Part shown: in pieces, positions 56,439 through 62,937 of the stretch | Layout of the letters: every line of letters begins with the position of its first letter | Position numbering within the stretch: position 1 is the stretch's first letter | Origin: a virus | DNA: 63,552 nt | Strand: one strand, 5' to 3' | IMG/VR virus record: IMGVR_UViG_3300022744_000006 | Location: 1-63,552 of that record | Program-made: the position numbers and the translations under genes | The notes under the pieces: generated by a model | Told to the model about the DNA's origin: nothing | Databases searched by the model: none | The model's input: only the letters and a program-made list of their open reading frames with translations

Positions 56439-56510
56439 CTACTTGCCCTTGCCCTTGCCCTTGCTCTTCTTTTTCTTGTCGTCTTTGTCGTTGTCTTTGT
56501 CGCAGCCCAT
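56439..56510 (-). CDS. Lys/Asp/Gly-rich micropeptide, 23 aa
   Basis: ATG 56510 has AAGGGA about six bases upstream. The peptide starts MGCDKDNDKDDKKKKSKGKG and ends in alternating Gly-Lys. The acidic first half and basic second half, plus an N-terminal Gly-Cys, are striking. Too short for homology. A GC-rich hairpin (GGGTCGGGCG/CGCCCGGCCC on the minus strand) follows the stop. Confidence 0.45.
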   Translation of the reverse strand: MGCDKDNDKDDKKKKSKGKGKGK

Positions 56511-56548
56511 ACATTTTCCCTTTTCAATGCGGCCGGTGGCCGCGGTGA

Positions 56549-56755
56549 CTACTCGTTGCAGGCAATGGCGGCGTTGGCCGTCATTACGCACTCGCGGAGC
56601 TTCCGGAATGCGGCGGTCCTGTCAGCGCTCGCTGGGACGCACTTTTCGATCGCGCGCGCCAAGATCTTCGCAGTGCTGCGAATCTCTTCGTAGCGCTGAG
56701 CCTGTCCTTCCTTTGGCGGGTGATAGGAAAACCAGTTGTCGATTTCATCGATCAT
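56549..56755 (-). CDS. acb2: Acb2-like cyclic-nucleotide sponge (anti-CBASS), 68 aa
   Basis: The sequence has the family's conserved order: FSYHPPKEGQAQRYEEIRSTAKILARAI, then PASADRTAAFRKLRECVMTANAAIACNE. Acb2 proteins are small two-helix hexamers that bind cyclic dinucleotides and trinucleotides made by CBASS and related immune enzymes, so that the effector is not triggered. The YHPP and R-x-C-V-M-x-A-N-A-A-I motifs are those expected to line the binding pockets. The N-terminus is shorter than in characterised members. Immediately next to small Cys-rich genes in the accessory arm. Confidence 0.85.
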   Translation of the reverse strand: MIDEIDNWFSYHPPKEGQAQRYEEIRSTAKILARAIEKCVPASADRTAAFRKLRECVMTANAAIACNE

Positions 56756-56894
56756 CTTGTCCTTCTTTCTTCGGTTCCGGTATCGGCGGCGGCGGCTCCC
56801 CGGTGTCGTCCCAAAGCGACAGGCCGCGCTGCACTTCGCTCATAGCCGCCATGAAACGGTGGACGGCGTCGTCAACGCGGCAGGCTTTGGTCAA
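56745..56894 (-). CDS. Small acidic/Pro-rich protein, TTG start likely, 49 aa
   Basis: Its helical part (VDDAVHRFMAAMSEVQRGLSLWDD) and Pro-rich tail (GEPPPPIPEPKKEGQ) look real. The long frame would start inside the neighbouring gene; a TTG at 56894 overlaps that gene's end. It overlaps the Acb2-like start by 11 bases, so it may be co-translated with it. Confidence 0.4.
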   Translation of the reverse strand: MTKACRVDDAVHRFMAAMSEVQRGLSLWDDTGEPPPPIPEPKKEGQDDR

Positions 56895-57213
56895 CGTGTT
56901 CCGGGTCGTCTGGGATGTCCCCTGTACCCAGATCACCGGGGGCTCGGTCTGGAACCGCCACACTACCCTCGCGCGCTCTCTTGGCATTCTCGCGAGCTAC
57001 CACCATTCGCTCCACTTTTCGAGCGGTGATACGTCTCTTGGCATCCTCAGCGCGCCGCTCGTGCCGGTTCATGCGTCGCACGCCCCGGAGCTGCTCCGTC
57101 ACCGCATTGGGCTCTGGCTGCCAGTGGCAGCGCGGGCAGGCTATCGGCGGGATCAGGCTCCGGTCCTTGAATCCGCACTGACTACACACCCGCATCACCC
57201 GGTTAGCGTCCAT
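56872..57213 (-). CDS. N-terminal zinc-ribbon protein, 113 aa
   Basis: VCSQCGFKDRSLIPPIACPRCHW gives a classical four-Cys ribbon at residues 8-32. A very basic helical region follows (RMNRHERRAEDAKRRITARKVERM), then an acidic Pro-rich end. This could bind RNA or DNA. ATG 57213 is chosen because the longer frame overlaps the upstream gene. Confidence 0.65.
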   Translation of the reverse strand: MDANRVMRVCSQCGFKDRSLIPPIACPRCHWQPEPNAVTEQLRGVRRMNRHERRAEDAKRRITARKVERMVVARENAKRAREGSVAVPDRAPGDLGTGDIPDDPEHVDQSLPR

Positions 57214-57215
57214 GT

Positions 57216-57668
57216 CTACCTCGCGGCGGCCATGATGAGCTCTGCTACCCCAAGCCCAAGAGCGACCCCTACCGCTGTCCAGAGAATGGGAGATCGGTAC
57301 CACGAATCGCGCTCGTGAGCGAACCTATCCGCCCGGCTCTCCGAGACGACCAGGGCTTGGCTTACCTTGTCGAGCTCCAGCCGCTGCGACTCAACGATAG
57401 CGCGCTGGGTGCCAAGCTCCCGGTCGTAGATGGCATCGATCTCGGCGTGCTTGGCCAGTTGGGCCTGAAGCTCGGGCACCAGAAGCCACGCGCGGCGGAG
57501 CTCGTTCGCTTTGGCCTCGGAGAACCACAGTCCGCGCCGCTCGCGGAAGTAGAAGACCACGCACGGCGTGTCCAATGTCGCGTCGGTGACCAACTTGCAG
57601 GTGTCCTCGGCCCGCGCGGGCAACGCGCTAGAGACCAGCATCAGAAAACAGACGAGCAACTTCAGCAT
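57216..57668 (-). CDS. Exported protein with coiled coil and C-terminal TM helix, 150 aa
   Basis: A signal peptide (LKLLVCFLMLVSSALPARA) is followed by two Cys, a long helix (LRRAWLLVPELQAQLAKHAEIDAIYDREL, QRLELDKVSQALVV), and a C-terminal TM helix (ILWTAVGVALGLGVAELIM). It overlaps the N-terminal-TM gene upstream by 41 bases. The pair is reminiscent of spanin arrangements, although the C-terminal TM is not standard for an outer-membrane spanin. Confidence 0.6.
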   Translation of the reverse strand: MLKLLVCFLMLVSSALPARAEDTCKLVTDATLDTPCVVFYFRERRGLWFSEAKANELRRAWLLVPELQAQLAKHAEIDAIYDRELGTQRAIVESQRLELDKVSQALVVSESRADRFAHERDSWYRSPILWTAVGVALGLGVAELIMAAAR

Positions 57669-57966
57669 CAGACAACTCCTCGCTACCCTTCCCCGTCACG
57701 ATCTCCACAGCGGCCCGCTCGTGCTGCGCCAACTCCGCCTTTGCGAAGGCAAGCTGGGCCACGTTCACGTTGGACTCCCCCTTGAGCCGCTCCACTTCCA
57801 TTCGATGCGTGAAGGCATCCTGTCGAAGCTTCTGGACACGCAGCGCATCGCGGAGATTGGACACCTCGTTCTTGCGCGACAACCAGAGCGCAACTGCGCT
57901 CACGATCGCTCCGAGCGTCAGAAGTAGGAACGATGGAAGGGAGAAGATCTTTCTGAGCACGCTCAC
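57628..57966 (-). CDS. N-terminal TM plus coiled coil, candidate inner-membrane spanin, 112 aa
   Basis: One TM helix near the start (SFLLLTLGAIVSAVALWL) followed by a periplasmic coiled coil to the end (NEVSNLRDALRVQKLRQDAFTHRMEVERLKGE). This is the layout of Rz-type i-spanins, which fuse inner and outer membranes at lysis. The downstream overlapping gene encodes an exported protein. The distance to the endolysin argues for caution. Confidence 0.55.
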   Translation of the reverse strand: MSVLRKIFSLPSFLLLTLGAIVSAVALWLSRKNEVSNLRDALRVQKLRQDAFTHRMEVERLKGESNVNVAQLAFAKAELAQHERAAVEIVTGKGSEELSDAEVARLFSDAGL

Positions 57967-58241
57967 GCTGGAACCTCCTGCAACGACTCGAGCATCCTAC
58001 GCTCCATCGCCTGGACGCGAGCGCAAAACGCCCCGGCGTCGTCATTGTTCGCCGAGTCGACATCCAGCCGGCCGACCAGGACCAGGCTCTCCGGGCCCGC
58101 GGTGTGCAGGAACATCTGACACGTAATCGACTGGTTCAAGCCGTCCCGCCCTTCCAACTTCCAGCGCGTGGCGAACACTCGAGGGTGGCCCGGTGCCGGC
58201 TTCTTGGTCGCGCCGAAGTGCTCAGTAGTCTGCTTGCTCAT
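57963..58241 (-). CDS. Hypothetical protein, 92 aa
   Basis: Starts MSKQTTEHFG at an ATG overlapping the stop of the tiny TM gene upstream. Beta-like middle (RVFATRWKLEGRDGLNQSITCQMFLH) and helical end. No family recognised. The longer frame to 58433 is a shadow of the TM gene. Confidence 0.6.
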   Translation of the reverse strand: MSKQTTEHFGATKKPAPGHPRVFATRWKLEGRDGLNQSITCQMFLHTAGPESLVLVGRLDVDSANNDDAGAFCARVQAMERRMLESLQEVPA

Positions 58242-58417
58242 GGGTACCTGTGCATGGGGTGATGTGGCCGACTGTGCCCGCACTCCGGGCAGTGCTTCTC
58301 GGGCTTGCACTTCGGCGCGGCGGCGCGCCACAAAGCAGTCAGGGCCAGCGTTATCGCCGACCCTGATACCATTCCCCACAGGAATGTCCAAACCCACTCT
58401 GGGACGTAGACGTACAC
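58238..58417 (-). CDS. Small TM protein with Cys/His-rich tail, GTG start, 59 aa
   Basis: One hydrophobic helix (WVWTFLWGMVSGSAITLALTALW) is followed by CKPEKHCPECGHSRPHH, a compact metal-binding-like tail. The stop overlaps the next start (ATGA). The GTG lies about ten bases after the previous stop. Single TM plus cytoplasmic zinc knuckle suggests a membrane-tethered adaptor; inference. Confidence 0.5.
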   Translation of the reverse strand: MYVYVPEWVWTFLWGMVSGSAITLALTALWRAAAPKCKPEKHCPECGHSRPHHPMHRYP

Positions 58418-58429
58418 GACGGGGGATTG

Positions 58430-58825
58430 TCACCCCACCGGCGGCTCGGCGTCCAGGGTCTTTTCAATCCTGCAGCTCATGCACTCGCACCCATCCTCAT
58501 GCACCGGAAAGCGGGTCGCCAACATCCCCCTGATCGTGTCCAGGCGGTAGGTGGCGTACCGCAGAGACTCGTGCATGTCCCGCGCGCGCTGCTCCGCGGC
58601 CACTGCTGCCCGGAAATGCCTCTCTCGGTCCATGATGACCTTGGTGAGCTCGACCCCCATGTCGTCTCTATCTGATTCTGCCTTTCGACGAAGCACGTCA
58701 GCCCGCGCCAGCGCCGCAGAGTTCATCTGCCCGTCAATCAAGTCTTTCAGCCAAGCCACGACCACCTTCTTTCCGCGAACCACCATCTTACCGGATGGGC
58801 CGTTGCCCTTTGGCACTTCGGGCAC
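58430..58825 (-). CDS. Coiled-coil protein with C-terminal CxxC, 131 aa
   Basis: A basic N-terminus (GKMVVRGKKVVVAWLKDL) leads into a long charged coiled coil (LARADVLRRKAESDRDDMGVELTKVIMDRERHF) and ends with CECMSC near residue 115. Its start overlaps the ribbon gene at 58747..58929 by 79 bases in another frame. Confidence 0.6.
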   Translation of the reverse strand: MPEVPKGNGPSGKMVVRGKKVVVAWLKDLIDGQMNSAALARADVLRRKAESDRDDMGVELTKVIMDRERHFRAAVAAEQRARDMHESLRYATYRLDTIRGMLATRFPVHEDGCECMSCRIEKTLDAEPPVG

Positions 58826-58929
58826 CTATCCGGCGATCTCGCGTGGTTCAATACCACGGTCCTGCCAGAGCGAATGAAGCACCACGCGCACTTCACATAC
58901 GGAAGATCGATGTGAAGTCTCTTTGTCAC
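58747..58929 (-). CDS. Zinc-ribbon protein, GTG start, 60 aa
   Basis: KCAWCFIRSG and RCPKCQRA form a four-Cys ribbon. The C-terminus is Trp/Arg-rich (VRWWFAERRWSW). GTG 58929 overlaps the preceding stop (GTGA). It overlaps the coiled-coil gene downstream, which is unusually long for these coupled genes. Confidence 0.6.
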   Translation of the reverse strand: MTKRLHIDLPYVKCAWCFIRSGRTVVLNHARSPDRCPKCQRATAHPVRWWFAERRWSWLG

Positions 58930-59816
58930 GTTGTCTTCCGCAACGTCTCCCACTTGTCAAATACCTTTTTCACTTCTGTTTGAAACTCTTGGGCAAGCTG
59001 ATTGTGAATCTGAGCTATCTGCGCCTCTACGCTCAAAAGTCGGAACCTAGACACCTTTTCCAGCTCTTCGTCCTTGTCCTTCAGACAACCCTTTAGCCAG
59101 TCAACCTCGGAGACGTATGTGGACTCCGCGTTGTCTCGCGCCTCGCGAAGCTGATCGTTCGTCTCTTTTTGAAGCTTGAGCTCTGCCTCCTGCGCGACGA
59201 GTGCGACTCTGAGTCTGTCTATCTCAATCTGCCGACTCTTGTCGATTTCGCCGGTGTCGTGTTTGTGGCTAGATTTGGTAGCAACCTCCTCAACGAGTTT
59301 ATCGGAAAGCTCGTTGAGCACTCTCTTCATGGCGTTTGGCCACGGGATCAGTCCGACACCATCCCGGACCTTCCGGGAAACCTCTTCAAGCCTATTGTAG
59401 TGAAGCTCCCGCTCTTCCTCGGCGTTGATGCGCTCTAGGGCCAGCGCGTCCTTCAGCCGAGTGATCTCTTCCTTCAGCTGCACGATGGTCTTGTTCAGGC
59501 CATCTACCTCATAACGGAGCTCGCGGTTCTTGACGGTCTCCATGTTCAAAATCTGCAGCGTTTTCTGGATGTCGATCGGGTTCATGTCGTAACGACCTTC
59601 TTCGATCGCCTTTGATGTTTTGAACCTGGTGGCGCGCCCAAGATCCAGCGCCTGAAGAGCGTTTTCACGTATCGTACGCAGCTGTCCAAGCAGTTCCTCG
59701 CGCGGCGGGAACACGAAGTCCGTCTGATTTATCAGCGTGGCGAGTGCGCCGACCACCTCTTGGATTTTGACGTTGGTCTTGACGGAGTTGTCGTAAATCG
59801 AATCTAGATTTTTCAT
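58926..59816 (-). CDS. Long coiled-coil protein, 296 aa
   Basis: Almost the whole chain is helical with heptads (IVQLKEEITRLKDALALERINAEEERELHYNRLEEVSRKV; LRVALVAQEAELKLQKETNDQLREA). No TM or enzyme motif. ATG 59816 is chosen near the preceding stop. It could be a scaffold for small accessory proteins or an SMC-like fragment without ATPase. Not recognised. Confidence 0.65.
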   Translation of the reverse strand: MKNLDSIYDNSVKTNVKIQEVVGALATLINQTDFVFPPREELLGQLRTIRENALQALDLGRATRFKTSKAIEEGRYDMNPIDIQKTLQILNMETVKNRELRYEVDGLNKTIVQLKEEITRLKDALALERINAEEERELHYNRLEEVSRKVRDGVGLIPWPNAMKRVLNELSDKLVEEVATKSSHKHDTGEIDKSRQIEIDRLRVALVAQEAELKLQKETNDQLREARDNAESTYVSEVDWLKGCLKDKDEELEKVSRFRLLSVEAQIAQIHNQLAQEFQTEVKKVFDKWETLRKTT

Positions 59817-60313
59817 TTTTTCACCGGGGAGAGCCATGCCGTGTTGGGGTCGGCAGGGAACCTGTGATCGGGGTAGATGGTGTACAAGTCTGGGGAAAGA
59901 ATGATGTCGCGCAGCGTTCCTCTGGACATTATCCAGTTGAACCGGCGGGTCGAAAGCACGCGTTCACAGGTTGCTTCGGGGTATCTAGGTCCGATAGCGA
60001 CGATGTACCTTGCCACGTCTGCTTCCGTTCTGAACACATACACTCCGTCCTCTGGAAGCGTGGCGCCTGGAATCCGCATGATGAAGCCACGGTAGAGGAT
60101 GAGCTCGTTGGGGAAGTCTGCGGAGCACCATTCGCAGCTGTAGACGAACAGTCCTAGCGACATGGTTCTGTGGCACGTCTTGCACTGGTCAACACGAAGC
60201 CGTTGGGTTCGTACCGGCGCTTCTTCGGGCCCGCCCTTCATGATCCCAGGCCGATGCTGGCCGTTCCAACGCAATGGACGGTTCGAGGCTGCTCTTGCTT
60301 TTGCCCAGATCAT
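59813..60313 (-). CDS. N-terminal zinc-ribbon protein, 166 aa
   Basis: DQCKTCHRT and SCEWCSADF give a four-Cys site at about residues 43-63, after a basic disordered start. The remaining 100 residues are a compact alpha/beta domain with VYVFRTEADVARYIVAIGPRYPEATCERVLS. ATGA overlap with the gene upstream. Same design (ribbon plus domain) as 48950..49357 and 60310..60687. Confidence 0.6.
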   Translation of the reverse strand: MIWAKARAASNRPLRWNGQHRPGIMKGGPEEAPVRTQRLRVDQCKTCHRTMSLGLFVYSCEWCSADFPNELILYRGFIMRIPGATLPEDGVYVFRTEADVARYIVAIGPRYPEATCERVLSTRRFNWIMSRGTLRDIILSPDLYTIYPDHRFPADPNTAWLSPVKK

Positions 60314-60687
60314 GACGCGCCTCTCATTTTTGAGAAGACTTCCATGACGTCAAAGCTTCCGGTCTCGGTTTGGGCAACCCAGTAAGTTTTGGACCCGTCT
60401 TCTGACTTGAGGCGGATGACGGCCGTTCCGGTTTTGAACAACTGCCTTGCCCTTCGGTATGCCCTAATCGCTTGGCATGACGCCGCGATGGTGGCACCTT
60501 CCCAGTTTCGAGCGGATACTTTCAGCGCGAAGGTGTCTCTCTCGTCTCCGCTGCCGTCAACGGAGAATGAGACTTCCGCTTCGAAATCCCGAATGTCTGC
60601 GTGGCGGAGCCGGCAGTCAGGGGTGTGGGTTGTTTTCAGCCCGCATGCTTCGCATGAGGCTACCTCTGAGGCTTTTCGCGTGTCCAT
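60310..60687 (-). CDS. N-terminal zinc-ribbon protein, probably leaderless, 125 aa
   Basis: SCEACGLKTTHTPDCRLRH is a metal site at residues 11-30. The rest is an alpha/beta domain (DFEAEVSFSVDGSGDERDTFALKVSARNWEG). No SD is present; the promoter -10 ends six bases before the ATG, so transcription should start at or next to the start codon. It heads the leftward accessory operon. Confidence 0.65.
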   Translation of the reverse strand: MDTRKASEVASCEACGLKTTHTPDCRLRHADIRDFEAEVSFSVDGSGDERDTFALKVSARNWEGATIAASCQAIRAYRRARQLFKTGTAVIRLKSEDGSKTYWVAQTETGSFDVMEVFSKMRGAS

Positions 60688-60693
60688 GGTGCT

Positions 60694-60721
60694 GATGTAA
60701 TCTCATTCCGAGCGCGGTCAA
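60694..60721 (-). promoter_or_regulatory. Leftward promoter TTGACC-N16-TACATC, leaderless
   Basis: Minus-strand TTGACC (60721..60716), 16 bases, TACATC (60699..60694). The ATG of the gene at 60687 begins seven bases after the -10, giving a leaderless mRNA. Confidence 0.55.
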
Positions 60722-60736
60722 GCAAATCGAAGCGCA

Positions 60737-60765
60737 TTGCCAAAAACACGAGCATTCTGTAGCGT
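60737..60765 (+). promoter_or_regulatory. Rightward promoter TTGCCA-N17-TAGCGT, leaderless
   Basis: TTGCCA (60737..60742), 17 bases, TAGCGT (60760..60765). The -10 resembles the TAGGTT boxes elsewhere. The ATG at 60771 lies six bases beyond. GCCAAA...TTTGGC arms flank the promoter as a possible operator. Confidence 0.5.
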
Positions 60766-60770
60766 TTGGC

Positions 60771-60899
60771 ATGACCAAAAGAGGCCATAGAAGCTTTTGG
60801 AATGCGTTTTTCTGCGCGCTGTTACTCGCGCTAGTGCTCGTGTTGCCGTTTTTGCTTCCATTTCCACATGGACAGCTGCCGCCAATCGGACCACCGTAG
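60771..60899 (+). CDS. Single-TM small protein, probably leaderless, 42 aa
   Basis: Basic start (MTKRGHRSFWNAFF), one hydrophobic helix (CALLLALVLVLPFLLPF) and a Pro-rich end. No SD; the -10 box lies six bases upstream. First gene of a four-gene rightward unit. Too short for family assignment. Confidence 0.55.
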   Translation: MTKRGHRSFWNAFFCALLLALVLVLPFLLPFPHGQLPPIGPP

Positions 60900-60904
60900 G
60901 CGGC

Positions 60905-61147
60905 ATGGGAAAGCCAATCACCAAAACCGACTGCAGCGGATGCATTGACGACTTCTACAACACGGAAGGGTCGAGGTTCTCCCCGGATGGCAAGTGCTGG
61001 AGCTTCGACGGGGCCACGATGGGGCCGGTGAAGTTCGTTCCGCTGGACATGCGGCCGCCATGGGACGGGCTTCCGTTGGAGGTAGCTCCGAACTGCTACC
61101 GAAAGAAAGGATCTGTTGCGCTTCGAAAGAAGGACTCGGGAAAATGA
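60905..61147 (+). CDS. Cys-containing hypothetical protein, 80 aa
   Basis: Starts MGKPITKTDCSGCIDDF, giving a CxxC, with further Cys (GKCWSFDG; PNCYRKKG) that could complete a metal site. Follows the TM gene after five bases and overlaps the next by four. Confidence 0.6.
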   Translation: MGKPITKTDCSGCIDDFYNTEGSRFSPDGKCWSFDGATMGPVKFVPLDMRPPWDGLPLEVAPNCYRKKGSVALRKKDSGK

Positions 61148-61374
61148 GGCTGCTCACACTGCAAAGCACACGGCTCGTGACGGATCAGGGGCCGCACGCT
61201 AACTACGCCAGCCCAGGCGTGCGCAACATGTACGGCTGCCTGCCGTGTCACCGGTGTGGAGGCGGGGAGCGTATGGCGTACAGCCACAAGCTGCCCACTG
61301 GGCGCAGCAACGTGATACGATGCTACGAATGCGGTCACGTGCAGAAAGCGGTGTTCAGATGGGCAAACCCATGA
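61144..61374 (+). CDS. Zinc-ribbon protein, 76 aa
   Basis: GCLPCHRCGGGERM and IRCYECGHVQ form a four-Cys ribbon across residues 31-65, like many short DNA- or RNA-binding ribbons. ATGA overlap with both neighbours. Confidence 0.65.
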   Translation: MRLLTLQSTRLVTDQGPHANYASPGVRNMYGCLPCHRCGGGERMAYSHKLPTGRSNVIRCYECGHVQKAVFRWANP

Positions 61375-61637
61375 TGAGCATCGGCAAGCTTCGGCGCGAG
61401 CTCCCGCTCTGGAGTTGGACGTTCAAGCGGGGCGGGCCCGAAGTCTATATGTACACCGGGACCAAGGGTGATCGGAGCGTCGAGATCTTTTCGCGCTCAC
61501 ACGTCGGAGAGTTCGAGGACCATTGCTATGTGACGTGGTACGCGGACGAGAAGAACTTGCCCGTTGTCACGTTCTGCTGCTGGTTATTCAACGAGCTCGG
61601 GGAGGATCAGAAGCGGGAGCAGGAGATCGGGGTGTAG
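61371..61637 (+). CDS. Hypothetical alpha/beta protein, 88 aa
   Basis: Starts MMSIGKLRREL at an ATG overlapping the previous stop; an in-frame ATG at 61359 is possible. Aromatic-rich (LWSWTFKRGGPEVYMYTG; CYVTWYADEKNLPVVTFCCWLFNEL). No family recognised. Converges with the lipoprotein-like gene, overlapping its end by 31 bases. Confidence 0.6.
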   Translation: MMSIGKLRRELPLWSWTFKRGGPEVYMYTGTKGDRSVEIFSRSHVGEFEDHCYVTWYADEKNLPVVTFCCWLFNELGEDQKREQEIGV

Positions 61638-62110
61638 CAGGCGCAGATGAAGGCCCACGCTTCGTACGGGTCCCAGGAGTGCACCTCGAACTTCACCTCG
61701 GCGCCCTCGGTCTCTTCGTTGTAGATGCCGTAGAGCTCGTACCGAACGGAGCTGTCCCCGGCGAAGCACGTCATCTCGTCCAGGGTGATTCCGTAGCAGT
61801 GCACGTTGTGCTCGCGCTTGGTCCACTCGAAGTAGCGCTCGGCGCTGTCGAGCAGGGTCTGGGTCTGGCAAACGGACAGCTCTTCGGAGTGCCGGCCGGC
61901 GACGAACGACGGCGGCGGGAACGTGTACTCGGGGTCATCGACGCGCCCGGCGCAGCCCGAGAGAGCGAGCGCGAACAGGATCGTTGCGTTGGCCGCAAAG
62001 AGGAACCAGAACCACGGCTTTGGCCACCGGTAAACCGCCAGGGCGGAGGAGAGTCCGATGAAGACCCCGAAGATGGTTGCGGCTGTGTGGTGTTCCATGG
62101 CTTTCGTCAT
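61607..62110 (-). CDS. Two-helix membrane or lipoprotein-like protein, 167 aa
   Basis: Hydrophobic segments near the start (ATIFGVFIGLSSALAVY and FWFLFAANATILFALALSGC) end in LSGCAGR, which resembles a lipobox. The exported part is Cys- and Tyr-rich (SVCQTQTLLD, NVHCYGI, MTCFAGD, CACYTPISC). It may be a disulfide-bonded envelope protein. The start may be ATG 62110 or 62098. Coupled to the basic gene upstream. Confidence 0.6.
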   Translation of the reverse strand: MTKAMEHHTAATIFGVFIGLSSALAVYRWPKPWFWFLFAANATILFALALSGCAGRVDDPEYTFPPPSFVAGRHSEELSVCQTQTLLDSAERYFEWTKREHNVHCYGITLDEMTCFAGDSSVRYELYGIYNEETEGAEVKFEVHSWDPYEAWAFICACYTPISCSRF

Positions 62111-62358
62111 ACCTCGCTGATTGGCCCCACCTTGGGGCATGAGAGTCGGTCGAGCTTGTGATGTGTCTCACGAAGCCTTGGATCGTGCTCCGTGAGGTAG
62201 TACATGGCCACGATGTGCTCCTTGCCGAAGCCGGCGAACCGCCCCTTTGGAGAGCGGAACCGGCGGAACCGCTTCACGCGCTCGCGCTTGGCCTTGGGCC
62301 CAGGCGCCAGCCCTTCCCGCTCCCTCAGCAGCCGCTCCAATCCATCCATTCTGCTCAT
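62107..62358 (-). CDS. Small basic protein, 83 aa
   Basis: Strongly basic (KAKRERVKRFRRFRSPKGRFAGF), with a helical start. Possibly nucleic-acid binding. A plausible promoter (TTGTAAAG...TTAGGAT) lies just upstream on the minus strand. Coupled to the lipoprotein-like gene. Confidence 0.55.
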   Translation of the reverse strand: MSRMDGLERLLREREGLAPGPKAKRERVKRFRRFRSPKGRFAGFGKEHIVAMYYLTEHDPRLRETHHKLDRLSCPKVGPISEV

Positions 62359-62469
62359 ATCATCCTAACCTGGTGGTATCTTTACAAAGAGTCGAGTCGC
62401 GTGTTAGAGTTACTGGGTTGAGAGAGAACGTCGAGGCGGTCTGGAGCCTTCTGAGGCGGAAGACGGCGG

Positions 62470-62636
62470 AGTAAGGTCCTCGGCACACCTGCAAGCGACC
62501 AGCTGTCCATGCTTCCCCCCGAGTCGCGCAGCGCGAGGGGGTGACACTGAAACTCGAGTATGGAAGAGCCTCATACCTGCGTCTCTGAGAAGAGAGGAAG
62601 AGGCTAACGAAAGAGTAAGCCCGAAGGGCTTTCTGC
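62470..62636 (+). ncRNA. Candidate structured RNA with terminator
   Basis: Several nested pairings are visible: a CCCC...TCGCGC/GCGCGA...GGGG hairpin near 62515..62541, GTATG/CATAC near 62556..62575, and AGCCTC/GAGGCT enclosing TCTCT/AGAGA (62567..62611). It ends in AGCCC-GAA-GGGCT-TTC (near 62619..62635), terminator-like in the plus direction. A TTTACA-N17-TTAGAG pair lies upstream (about 62383..62411). No ORF with a good SD fits. Confidence 0.35.
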
Positions 62637-62700
62637 TGTCTTGGTCCTCATCCTTTCTTCCGCTGCTCATAGCGAAGCAGAAAGTGACCCATCCAGAGGT

Positions 62701-62730
62701 AAATGAAAAGGGCCCTGGAAACCAGGACCC
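62701..62730 (-). terminator. Intrinsic terminator of 62938 gene
   Basis: Minus-strand GGGTCCTGG-TTT-CCAGGGCCC (62730..62710) is followed by TTTTCATTT. Nine pairs with one T-G. It ends the transcript of the gene at 62938..63456. Confidence 0.7.
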
Positions 62731-62937
62731 CTCTCGCGACGATTGGCAGCGTCGTTGGCGGATCCGTACGTGATTCTGGAGTCCCGTGTCAATGGGGCCC
62801 CCTTTTTCGGGAAACCCGAGTTGGAAATCTAGCGTAGAGCCAACCCTTTGAAGTTTGGGTAGAAGAAAGTCGTGTAGACCCCTGGCCAGGGCTTCGAGCT
62901 CGATGCCCCCGTCGGAAACCAGTGGGTGGGCGGGGTA

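Larger units (their letters stand above)
62359..62937. other. 579-base gene-free region with structured elements
   Basis: No convincing gene. It contains a candidate structured RNA (62400..62636), a 9-bp inverted repeat CTTTCTGCT/AGCAGAAAG spanning about 62628..62683, a minus-strand intrinsic terminator (62701..62730), and a GC-rich remainder (62731..62937) in which I see nothing definite. Confidence 0.55.

Noticed and set aside
62410-62670. 86-codon leftward frame in the gap at 62.5 kb
   Set aside because: Low-quality composition and no SD; the DNA shows nested hairpins instead.
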